A stretch of DNA of 6,383 bases, from positions 1 to 6,383 of the forward strand of contig WQRT01000165.1 of assembly GCA_009786625.1 (NCBI GenBank), given 5' to 3'. Position 1 is the first letter of the stretch. Every line of letters starts with the position of its first letter. The notes below the pieces were generated by a model. That model saw nothing but the letters and a program-made list of their open reading frames with translations, had not been told where the DNA came from and did no database searches. Shown piece after piece: positions 1 through 5,860 of this stretch. The position numbers and the translations under genes were made by a program. Origin of the DNA: Treponema sp. (lineage in GTDB: Bacteria; Spirochaetota; Spirochaetia; Treponematales; Breznakiellaceae).

Positions 1-2
1 TA

Positions 3-275
3 ATTTTACAGATGTCCGCTTTACTTTTCCGCACTACAAGCCCGGTTGAAATAAGAGATGCTGTCAGGCTTGAAATTATCTCTCTTTTCCTTTTATTTAT
101 ACCGGAGATTTTTAATACATGGGCGCAAATTGATCTGGCGTGGAAAGCAAGGGGAGGAAAAAATGGATTATCTAAAATATATAAATTAGTTTTAATAATA
201 ATTTCTGCCAGTTTTGAAAAAGCAGCGATTAAAGCAAAAGCTGTTGAAGCAAGAAAGGGGATATATGAAAAATAA
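3..275 (+). CDS. bioN: ECF transporter transmembrane protein, probably BioN (3' part only)
   Basis: The frame is open from the window edge, so this is the C-terminal 90 residues of a gene that starts upstream; the ATG at 12 is probably internal. Seen: a TTSP-x-EI segment, a hydrophobic helix running into LFIPEIF, an AWKARGG motif, a second hydrophobic stretch (LVLIIISASF) and a final AVEARKG. This order matches the C-terminal half of the EcfT/CbiQ/BioN family, whose two Ala-Arg-Gly motifs couple to the ATPase subunits at the inner membrane. The second motif is degenerate here (ARK for ARG). The substrate is inferred from context: the stop overlaps the birA start by 11 bases, which suggests translational coupling and a role in biotin uptake. 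The stretch between TTSP and FIPEI seems about 15-20 residues shorter than in typical EcfT, which may be subfamily variation or a small deletion. A generic EcfT or other ECF T-component remains possible. Confidence 0.62.
   Translation: MLQMSALLFRTTSPVEIRDAVRLEIISLFLLFIPEIFNTWAQIDLAWKARGGKNGLSKIYKLVLIIISASFEKAAIKAKAVEARKGIYEK
254..264 (+). promoter_or_regulatory. Ribosome binding site of birA inside the end of bioN
   Basis: The purine run AAAGGGG ends 4 bases before ATG 265 and lies within the last codons of the upstream transporter gene. It decides the birA start in favour of 265 and fits a stop/start-coupled pair. The spacing is slightly short for a Shine-Dalgarno site. Confidence 0.6.
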
Positions 276-1287
276 TACAAATCAATTATCAAGTAAAGCG
301 CAGTTACTAAACATTTTAAGAGAAAAACAAGGAGAAAATATTAGCGGCACAAAACTCGCGAATGAACTTGGCGTCTCACGGGTCGCGGTCTGGAAAATTG
401 TACAGTCCCTTACGCAGGCCGGTTATTCAATTGATACGGGAGAAGCGGGTTATAGTATAAATCCAAAACATGAAAAAGATTTTCTTTATCCCTGGGAGTT
501 TAGCGGCATGGAAAAATATTTTAATCATTATAATAATACAACAAGCACAATGGACAGAGCAAGAGAAGCGGCTTTTCGCGGAGTTGAAAGCGGCAGTGTT
601 TTTACGGCGGAGAAGCAGAGCGCGGGCAGGGGAAGAAACGGAAGAACTTGGGTTTCCCGTCAAGGCGGACTTTTTTTTACAATTCTTGAAAAACCAAATC
701 TGGCTGTCGCGGACTATACGCTTTTTTCACTCATTATTCAAATTGCCGCCGCTAAGAGTTTAACATCAATCTGCGGCAAAAAGGCGGCGCTGCGATGGCC
801 GAATGATGTATATATGGATAACCGCAAAATTGCCGGTATTACAACGGAGATTTCTGCGGAAGGTGATTTAATAAAATGGCTCAGCGCGGGGATTGGCATT
901 AATGTGAATAATCCGGCTCCCTCGGCAAAAGCGGCATGCTGCTGTGAAATTTTACACCGAAAAATATCACGTCACGATGTTTTAATAAAAATACTTGAAG
1001 AAATAGAAACTATGAAAAATAAATTTACATCAACTGCCGCGTACTCGCAGGGAAACCGCACTCTTGCCGCTGAATGGAATTCTCTTGCCGGCTGTATCGG
1101 CGCGAGAGCCGTTGTTTTTGAACCTGAACAAAAAGATGAAAACTCGCTCGATAAACCGTGTAAAATTTACAGCCGCGGAATTTTTGAAGGTATTGATCCA
1201 AAGGGTAGGTGTATCTTAAAAACCGATGATACTACGCTTTATTTTGATCAGGGGGTTGTTTCTCTGGCGTTTTTGGGTTCATTTTGA
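265..1287 (+). CDS. birA: Bifunctional biotin-[acetyl-CoA-carboxylase] ligase / biotin operon repressor BirA
   Basis: A 340-residue protein that makes biotinyl-AMP from biotin and ATP and transfers biotin to a lysine of carboxylase carrier proteins in the cytoplasm. Seen: an N-terminal winged helix-turn-helix (about residues 10-65; LANELGVSRVAVWKIVQSL is the HTH core); a catalytic domain opening with NTTSTMDRA (91-100), the nucleotide-binding loop GRGRNGRTW (121-129), WPND (178-181) and NRKIAGI with the active-site lysine at 188; then GIGINVNN and a C-terminal SH3-like domain (about 270-338). The HTH makes it a group II enzyme, able in principle to repress biotin genes. I chose ATG 265 because AAAGGGG lies just upstream and the HTH starts soon after; an in-frame ATG at 214 lies deep inside the upstream gene. 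Its start overlaps the putative bioN. Odd: three consecutive cysteines (225-227) before the C-terminal domain, and a T8 run at 671-678. Confidence 0.95.
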   Translation: MKNNTNQLSSKAQLLNILREKQGENISGTKLANELGVSRVAVWKIVQSLTQAGYSIDTGEAGYSINPKHEKDFLYPWEFSGMEKYFNHYNNTTSTMDRAREAAFRGVESGSVFTAEKQSAGRGRNGRTWVSRQGGLFFTILEKPNLAVADYTLFSLIIQIAAAKSLTSICGKKAALRWPNDVYMDNRKIAGITTEISAEGDLIKWLSAGIGINVNNPAPSAKAACCCEILHRKISRHDVLIKILEEIETMKNKFTSTAAYSQGNRTLAAEWNSLAGCIGARAVVFEPEQKDENSLDKPCKIYSRGIFEGIDPKGRCILKTDDTTLYFDQGVVSLAFLGSF

Positions 1288-1290
1288 CAT

Positions 1291-1329
1291 ATTGACTGCC
1301 GCACAAAACTAAATATCGGACAATTTTTT
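1291..1329 (+). terminator. Weak candidate terminator after birA
   Basis: In the 44-base gap between the convergent birA and fliJ genes, ATTG..CTGCCG can pair imperfectly with CGG-A-CAAT across a loop of about 15 bases, and six T residues follow. The stem is short and bulged, so this is only a possibility. No better hairpin is visible for either direction in this gap, and no T-run follows fliJ on the minus strand. Confidence 0.2.
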
Positions 1330-1331
1330 AA

Positions 1332-1757
1332 TTACGCGCCTCTTAATCTTCTCGCGGCGTACATCTCGTCAATCTCGATGCTTTCTTTTTTTTCCATTTC
1401 CTTGTAATATTCATTTTCTTTTTTTTCTTTTAATTTTTCCATCGCTTTTAACTCTTTAAAGGCTTCCATGTACAGCGCTTTTTTTTCATCGACTACAATC
1501 TGCGCCCGCGCGGCCTGTTCCATTAATGTTTCCGCTTCGCTTTCGAGCCTTAAAATGTAATTATCCCAAACTTGAATTTGAAACGGGTCTTTGTATCTTT
1601 CCGCGGCGGCGTGATGATGTTTCCTTGCGTTATTCTCTATTTTATTTTGAATTTCATTTAACACGCTTACTGCGATACCGAGATTAATTTTACATTCTTC
1701 CTCATTAAATTTTTTTAGTTTGAATATATTTTCAAGGTTATTCTTAAATTTTTTCAT
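1332..1757 (-). CDS. fliJ: Flagellar export chaperone/stalk protein FliJ
   Basis: A 141-residue, highly charged, almost fully helical protein with no cysteines and heptad-like patterning, as expected for the FliJ antiparallel coiled coil. FliJ sits in the centre of the FliI ATPase ring, links it to the FlhA export gate and recycles export chaperones. FliJ sequences diverge strongly, so the call rests on size (family about 140-150), the N-terminal pattern (KKFKNNLENIFKLKKFNEEE resembles the usual F-x-x-L-x-x-x-L-x-x-R/K-x-x-E opening) and the position just after fliI. The start is 2 bases after the fliI stop. No good Shine-Dalgarno is seen in front of it, which suggests translation coupled to fliI. 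The C-terminal third is very Lys/Glu-rich, and its coding strand holds two A8 tracts. It is the last gene of the flagellar run here and converges on birA. Confidence 0.88.
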   Translation of the reverse strand: MKKFKNNLENIFKLKKFNEEECKINLGIAVSVLNEIQNKIENNARKHHHAAAERYKDPFQIQVWDNYILRLESEAETLMEQAARAQIVVDEKKALYMEAFKELKAMEKLKEKKENEYYKEMEKKESIEIDEMYAARRLRGA

Positions 1758-1759
1758 TG

Positions 1760-3310
1760 TTATGCGTCATTCGCGGTTCCAAACCCGGGAAACGATGAAA
1801 ATAATGACGCGACACTGTTAAGCGCCGCCGCTGTGTCCTGAACGGGATAGCTTTTTATATCGTCCTTGGCTTTATTTTCCTTCACAGGTTTTTTAACGAA
1901 ATATTTCTGCGCCTTTAAGTTTGTTTCCAGCATCTCTTCTTCGGGGATATGAACTCCTGACAATTCCGATAAAGCGCGGAGCGTTTCTTCCATCGAAGAA
2001 GGTTCGTCCACTGCCTGTATAAGAAATTCTTCTATAGCGTCATGTTTGGAAATAGCTGTGTCCACAGCCGGGTTTGCTCCCGGACTGTACACTCCGGCAT
2101 TGATAAAATCTTCCATTCTGTCGTAATCCGCCATGTATTTGCGGATAACGCTTACCGCTTCCATTGTGCATGATCCCGATACAGAAGGCGCAAGACGCGA
2201 GATACTTTGCAATATGTCAATCGGGGGATAATGGTTCGCCTGCGCGAGTTTCCGCGAAAGTACAATATGCCCGTCAAGGATGCCGCGCACAGTGTCGGTA
2301 ACAGGTTCGTCCATGTCATCGCCGTCCACAAGAACCGTGTAAAAGCCTGTTATACTTCCCTTATCAGATGTGCCGGACCTTTCAAGGAGCTTCGGCATCG
2401 AGTCAAACATACTTGGCGGGAATCCTTTTTGCGCGGCAGGTTCTCCCGAAGCAAGACCTATTTCTCTCATCGCGCGCGCGTAGCGCGTAACGGAGTCGAA
2501 CAAAAGCATTACATCAAGACCTTGATCGCGGAAATACTCGGCAACGGCGGTCGCAACATAAGCGCCGCGAAGACGCGCGAGCGGCGGAGAACTGGAAGGC
2601 GTTACTACTACTACGCTTCTTGCAAGCCCTTCTTCCACAAGATCTTTTTCAATAAAGTCATTTACCTCACGCCCGCGCTCTCCGATAAGGGCGATCACAT
2701 TAACGTCGGCGTTAGTGTTACGCGCAATCATCCCCAGAAGCGTGGATTTTCCCACTCCGGAACCCGCGAAAATCCCCAGTCTCTGCCCTTTTCCGGCGGT
2801 TAAAAGCCCGTCAATCGCGCGGATACCTGTTGTTATGCGCTCATGTATTCTTTTTCGTTTTATCGGATCGGGCGCGGGAGCGAGAGCCGGGTACATGCAT
2901 CTTGATGTTATAGCGCCTTTTCCGTCTATCGGGTTTCCAAGCGGATCAATAACACGCCCTAAAAGATTTTCTGATACAGGCACTTCAAGACGCGTTCCAA
3001 ACGCCACCACTTTGTCGCCGATTTCTATTCCTTCAGTCTCGTCATACGCCATTAATTGTACAACTTCATTGCTAAGCCCGACCACTTCCGCTCTGATTTC
3101 TCCTCTTCCTTTGGGAGCGATTATTCTGCATACTTCGCCGATTATCGCCTGCGGGCCGCGGCTTTCTATGAGTAAACCCTGTACTTTAATTACTTTTCCC
3201 GTGCATTTAATCGGATCCGTTCTTTCCGCGGATTCAAGGTATTTTTCAAAAATTGAGAATACGCTTTCGCTTTCTTTTATAACTGTTTTTTCTAAAACAT
3301 TTGCCTGCAC
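1760..3310 (-). CDS. fliI: Flagellum-specific type III export ATPase FliI
   Basis: A 516-residue cytoplasmic ATPase related to the F1 beta subunit; its hexamer energises substrate unloading at the flagellar export gate, with FliH as regulator and FliJ as central stalk. Seen: an N-terminal beta-barrel domain (about 35-110), LLGRVIDPLGNPIDG (116-130), Walker A AGSGVGKST (182-190), LIGERGREV (208-216), Walker B DVMLLFDS (266-273) and SRLAPSVSG (371-379). All key nucleotide-binding residues are intact. The start is GTG at 3310, preceded at good spacing by an AGAGGGGGG Shine-Dalgarno; an in-frame stop directly upstream of the GTG rules out a longer product. The usual family length is about 430-460, and here residues from about 465 form an extra C-terminal tail, Lys-rich then Ala/Ser/Phe-rich. 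A 35-base gap separates it from fliH, and fliJ follows after 2 bases. Confidence 0.97.
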   Translation of the reverse strand: MQANVLEKTVIKESESVFSIFEKYLESAERTDPIKCTGKVIKVQGLLIESRGPQAIIGEVCRIIAPKGRGEIRAEVVGLSNEVVQLMAYDETEGIEIGDKVVAFGTRLEVPVSENLLGRVIDPLGNPIDGKGAITSRCMYPALAPAPDPIKRKRIHERITTGIRAIDGLLTAGKGQRLGIFAGSGVGKSTLLGMIARNTNADVNVIALIGERGREVNDFIEKDLVEEGLARSVVVVTPSSSPPLARLRGAYVATAVAEYFRDQGLDVMLLFDSVTRYARAMREIGLASGEPAAQKGFPPSMFDSMPKLLERSGTSDKGSITGFYTVLVDGDDMDEPVTDTVRGILDGHIVLSRKLAQANHYPPIDILQSISRLAPSVSGSCTMEAVSVIRKYMADYDRMEDFINAGVYSPGANPAVDTAISKHDAIEEFLIQAVDEPSSMEETLRALSELSGVHIPEEEMLETNLKAQKYFVKKPVKENKAKDDIKSYPVQDTAAALNSVASLFSSFPGFGTANDA

Positions 3311-3328
3311 TTAAGCCCCCCTCTTCAT
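3311..3328 (-). promoter_or_regulatory. fliI ribosome binding site embedded in a 5-codon mini-ORF
   Basis: On the minus strand an ATG at 3328 opens ATG-AAG-AGG-GGG-GCT-TAA, and the TAA directly abuts the fliI GTG start. The mini-ORF (MKRGA) contains the fliI Shine-Dalgarno AGAGGGGGG, so any ribosome translating it would cover that site and stop at the fliI start. The ribosome binding site is well supported; whether the mini-ORF is translated is unknown. Confidence 0.6.
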
Positions 3329-3345
3329 GCCAGCAGCCCGGCCTT

Positions 3346-4635
3346 TTAACCGGCAGGATTATTAGTTGAATCTGTTCTTCTTAACTGCGGATGTTCTATT
3401 TTTTCAAGTATCTTTTTATCAGCTTCTCTTTTGCCTTTGGCCGCCATAGTAGCAATTGCAGCTAACGCGGCGGAAGCTGTAAGAGCGGCGTTCGCGGCGG
3501 CGGAAAGTTCGCTTTCTTCTTCCGACTGTGAATCAGACGATTCTCCCGCTTGGGATTTCGCCGAATCGCCGAACATTTCCGAGTTGGAAAGATTGACAGC
3601 CGAATCAAACTGGGATGAAAAGTCCGGTTTCCCAAGCAGCGCGTTGGTTGCCGCTAAATCGGCATTTAAATTAGCTGTTCGTATAACAGGAGGCGGAAGC
3701 GCTCTGTCTATCGAAGATTTTAGCGGAGATATTTCCAGTATTTTACTTTCAAGTTCAGCAAGCTGGCTCGCGATACGCGCATCAATTTCGCCGAAATCGG
3801 TCTCTATAATGCAGCCGCCCTGATCCACAGAGGTGTCTTCCACAACTTGAATATCTTTAACGCCTTCCATCATCCTGATAAAATCTTGTTTGTGTTCTGT
3901 CGCAAGCTGCAGATCGGCGAGATTTACCCTGATTAAAATATTTCCTTTTGCTTTTACCTTGCGTAGCGCCTGAATCACATTAGTTATAATAATATCTTTT
4001 TGCGTTTCCGATAAAACTTTTATAACTTTTCTTGTTATAAGTAAAACAAGGTCAATAATTTCTTTTTCGCTGTCAGCGAGAATTTCCGCTCTCTTATCCT
4101 GAGCGCGTTCAAGCACTACCTGAGTCCTTTCAATTAAACGGTCAACTTCCGCTTTACCGTTCGCGAAACCGGTTTTATAACCTTCTTCAGTTCCTTGAGT
4201 TAACGCTTCTTTGCGCTGAGTTTCCAGATCATGCCGCATCTGCGATTCAAGCTCTTCGGTTTTTAATTTTGCGTCACTAATAATGCGCCCGGCTTCGTCT
4301 TCCGCTTCCTGCTTTATCAACTGCGCTTCGTCTGTCTTTCGTTTAACTTCCGTAAACGCCGCGCTCTGCGCGTCCTGAACGATTTTTTCCGCCTGTTGTC
4401 TTGCGGAAGCCATCATTCTATCTTTTTCTTCTTCCCATTGAGATTTAAACAACTCAGCTTCACGGCGGAGATCATCAGCCGTAGGCCCCTTATACTCCTC
4501 AACATCGTCAAGCACATCCTCGATTTCTTCCGCGGGCGCATAATGAGCAAGCTCAGAAAATGAAGTGGGAGAATCAATAATAATCTTGTTCTCAAGCGTT
4601 ACAAGTTCATTGGGTCTAAAAACAGCCTTTGGCAT
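3346..4635 (-). CDS. fliH: Flagellar export ATPase regulator FliH with long C-terminal extension
   Basis: A 429-residue protein that matches FliH, the peripheral stator-like partner that binds FliI as a dimer and tethers the ATPase complex to the rotor and export gate. Seen: an acidic N-terminal region; a long charged coiled coil (about 55-190); an A-x3-G-x3-G-x3-G-x3-G ladder (144-160), the glycine helix-packing repeat known in FliH; then the conserved FliH/HrpE/V-ATPase-E-like C-domain (about 185-300: EIIDLVLLITRKVIKV, NILIRVNLADL, GGCIIETDFGEIDARIASQL). Family members are usually about 220-320 residues. Residues 301-429 are extra: a PPP turn, a Ser/Glu-rich acidic stretch (362-377), an Ala-rich segment (379-399) and a basic tail. 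The start is ATG 4635 with AAAGAGG upstream. It is separated from fliG by a 152-base repeat-bearing gap, so it may be partly uncoupled from fliF-fliG expression. Confidence 0.93.
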   Translation of the reverse strand: MPKAVFRPNELVTLENKIIIDSPTSFSELAHYAPAEEIEDVLDDVEEYKGPTADDLRREAELFKSQWEEEKDRMMASARQQAEKIVQDAQSAAFTEVKRKTDEAQLIKQEAEDEAGRIISDAKLKTEELESQMRHDLETQRKEALTQGTEEGYKTGFANGKAEVDRLIERTQVVLERAQDKRAEILADSEKEIIDLVLLITRKVIKVLSETQKDIIITNVIQALRKVKAKGNILIRVNLADLQLATEHKQDFIRMMEGVKDIQVVEDTSVDQGGCIIETDFGEIDARIASQLAELESKILEISPLKSSIDRALPPPVIRTANLNADLAATNALLGKPDFSSQFDSAVNLSNSEMFGDSAKSQAGESSDSQSEEESELSAAANAALTASAALAAIATMAAKGKREADKKILEKIEHPQLRRTDSTNNPAG

Positions 4636-4661
4636 ACGCTACAACCTCTTTTTCTGAGTTT

Positions 4662-4785
4662 GGGATCGGGGACTAGGGTGTTAGGTACTGGGGATCGTTA
4701 TCCACAACCATATCGTATAACTCACGAACAGTTTACAAACAACAACCCTAGTCCCTGATCCCTATCCCCTATATCCTATCCCCTA
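4662..4785. repeat. G-rich intergenic inverted-repeat element between fliG and fliH
   Basis: Left arm 4662-4679 (GGGATCGGGGACTAGGGT) pairs with right arm 4745-4762 (ACCCTAGTCCCTGATCCC): 17 of 18 positions are Watson-Crick and one is G-T, with a 65-base loop. The right side continues with an exact 11-base direct repeat CCTATCCCCTA at 4761-4771 and 4775-4785 (period 14). The left side repeats GGGATCG at 4662-4668 and 4691-4697. The loop holds a small GGAT-CGTT-ATCC hairpin. The base pattern is unlike the neighbouring genes and resembles a dispersed intergenic repeat, but only one copy is visible here, so its family is unknown. No ORF, T-run or clear target-site duplication accompanies it, so it is neither a simple terminator nor a complete insertion sequence. 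Confidence 0.75.
4698..4706 (+). promoter_or_regulatory. Isolated consensus-like DnaA box
   Basis: TTATCCACA is an exact match to the consensus 9-base DnaA box, lying in the loop of the intergenic inverted repeat. Only this one copy is seen in the gap and there is no dnaA/dnaN context or AT-rich unwinding region, so it is not an origin. It may bind DnaA or may be chance. Confidence 0.3.
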
Positions 4786-4787
4786 AA

Positions 4788-5843
4788 TTATACTACAAGC
4801 TCGTCTTCGCCGGCACGGGCTACTACAATTTCGCCGGTGTCTTCAAGGTGCCTGATGATTGATACAATTTTCTGCTGCGCTTCTTCAACATCCTTCAAGC
4901 GTACCGGGCCCATGTATTCCATGTCTTCCTTAAGCATGCTCGCGGCGCGTTTAGACATATTCTTGAAGATCTTGTCCTGAACTTCCGAGTCAACGGACTT
5001 AAGCGCTTTTGCGAGTTCCTGCGAATCGACTTCGCGCATAACTTTCTGAATGGCGCGGTCGTCGAGCATAACAATGTCTTCGAATACGAACATTCTTTTT
5101 TTGATTTCTTCGGCAAGCTCCGGGTCTTCGTCTTCCAGAGCTTCGATGATCTGCTTCTCCGAAGCGCGGTCAACAAGGTTGAGAATTTCAACGATGCTTT
5201 CTACGCCGCCCGCCGCCGTGTAGTCTTCGCTTGACAGCGATGAGAGTTTCTTTTCAAGTACGCGTTCAACTTCGCGTAATACTTCCGGGCTTGTTCTGTC
5301 CATTGTCGCAATACGCCGCGCGACATCGCTCTGAACTTCCTGCGGAAGATTCTGCAATATCATAGAAGCCTTGTTTGGTTCAAGGTAAGCGAGGATAAGC
5401 GCGATTGTCTGCGGATGTTCCTGCTGGATAAAGTTTAAAAGGTGCGCGGGGTCTGTCCGCCTGATGAAGTCAAAGGGACGCACTTGAAGGCTCGATGTTA
5501 ATCTGTTAATTATATCGATCGCCTTCTGGCTTCCCAATGATTTTTCCAGAAGTTCCCTTGCGTAATCAATACCGCCTGTGGAGATGAACTGGTTCGCCAT
5601 CATCAGTTCTTGGAATTCCTGCAAGATGGCGTCCTTCTGTTCGGCGTCTATTGTTTCAAGACGCGCGATTTCAAATGTGAGAGTTTCAATTTCATCCTCA
5701 CGCAGATATTTGAATATCTCTGCGGAGATTTCCGATCCTATTGTTACAAGAAAGATTGCGGCTTTCTGCCGTCCTGTATATTCTTTCGCGCCTTTCTTTT
5801 TGGAGGCTCCCGCGGGAGCGGCTGGTAAACCTGCTTTTGCCAT
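4788..5843 (-). CDS. fliG: Flagellar motor switch protein FliG (FliG2-like)
   Basis: A 351-residue protein of the cytoplasmic C-ring that binds FliF by its N-domain, FliM by its middle domain, and the MotA stator by charged residues in its C-domain. Seen: a short Ala/Gly/Lys leader (1-22), the N-domain beginning TGRQKAAIFLVTIG (23-36), the FliM-binding EHPQT motif (142-146), MFVFEDIVMLDDRAIQKVMR (251-270) opening the torque-generating C-domain, the charged EVDSQELAKAL helix region (271-281), KNMSKRA (294-300) and GPVRLKDVE (312-320). The length is normal for the family (about 330-350). The start is ATG 5843, with GGAGG 8 bases upstream lying inside the end of fliF. The fliF stop is only 3 bases away, as expected for partners that dock one to one. 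Spirochaetes often carry a second FliG paralogue; placement next to fliF makes this the canonical motor copy. Confidence 0.97.
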   Translation of the reverse strand: MAKAGLPAAPAGASKKKGAKEYTGRQKAAIFLVTIGSEISAEIFKYLREDEIETLTFEIARLETIDAEQKDAILQEFQELMMANQFISTGGIDYARELLEKSLGSQKAIDIINRLTSSLQVRPFDFIRRTDPAHLLNFIQQEHPQTIALILAYLEPNKASMILQNLPQEVQSDVARRIATMDRTSPEVLREVERVLEKKLSSLSSEDYTAAGGVESIVEILNLVDRASEKQIIEALEDEDPELAEEIKKRMFVFEDIVMLDDRAIQKVMREVDSQELAKALKSVDSEVQDKIFKNMSKRAASMLKEDMEYMGPVRLKDVEEAQQKIVSIIRHLEDTGEIVVARAGEDELVV

Positions 5844-5860
5844 GTTCTATTCCTCCAACA
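5844..5860 (-). promoter_or_regulatory. Strong Shine-Dalgarno of fliG
   Basis: On the minus strand TTGGAGGAATAGAAC precedes ATG 5843. GGAGG is a near-perfect Shine-Dalgarno site about 8 bases from the start and overlaps the last codons and TAG stop of fliF. This fixes the fliG start and points to coupled translation of the two ring partners. Confidence 0.75.

Noticed and set aside
2..49. Short frame ending DVRFTFPHYKPG then TGA at the left edge
   Set aside because: It could be the end of another gene, but the overlapping frame at 3-275 carries the TTSP motif of the EcfT family through this stretch, so the latter is preferred.
58..189. Short + strand frame beginning ATG 58
   Set aside because: It overlaps the better supported transporter frame and shows no motif.
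2207..3314. Two long + strand open frames (about 198 and 199 codons) opposite fliI
   Set aside because: They lie fully antisense to a strongly conserved fliI, have no recognisable motif and are explained by its codon usage.
3331..3360. CCGG..CCGG hairpin around the fliH stop
   Set aside because: The stem is only 4 base pairs with the stop codon in the loop and no T-run follows, so it is not a credible terminator.
3431..3823. A 130-codon + strand open frame opposite the FliH tail
   Set aside because: Its Ala/Ser-rich sequence mirrors the low-complexity FliH extension; there is no independent coding evidence.
4714..4742. Sigma70-like promoter for fliH on the minus strand (TTGTTT, 17 bases, TATACG)
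   Set aside because: The spacing is ideal but only 3/6 and 4/6 bases match the consensus; too weak to annotate, though worth testing since it lies in the only large gap of the operon.
4698..4785. Replication origin in the fliG-fliH gap
   Set aside because: One DnaA box only, no cluster, no AT-rich unwinding element and no dnaA/dnaN/gyr genes nearby.
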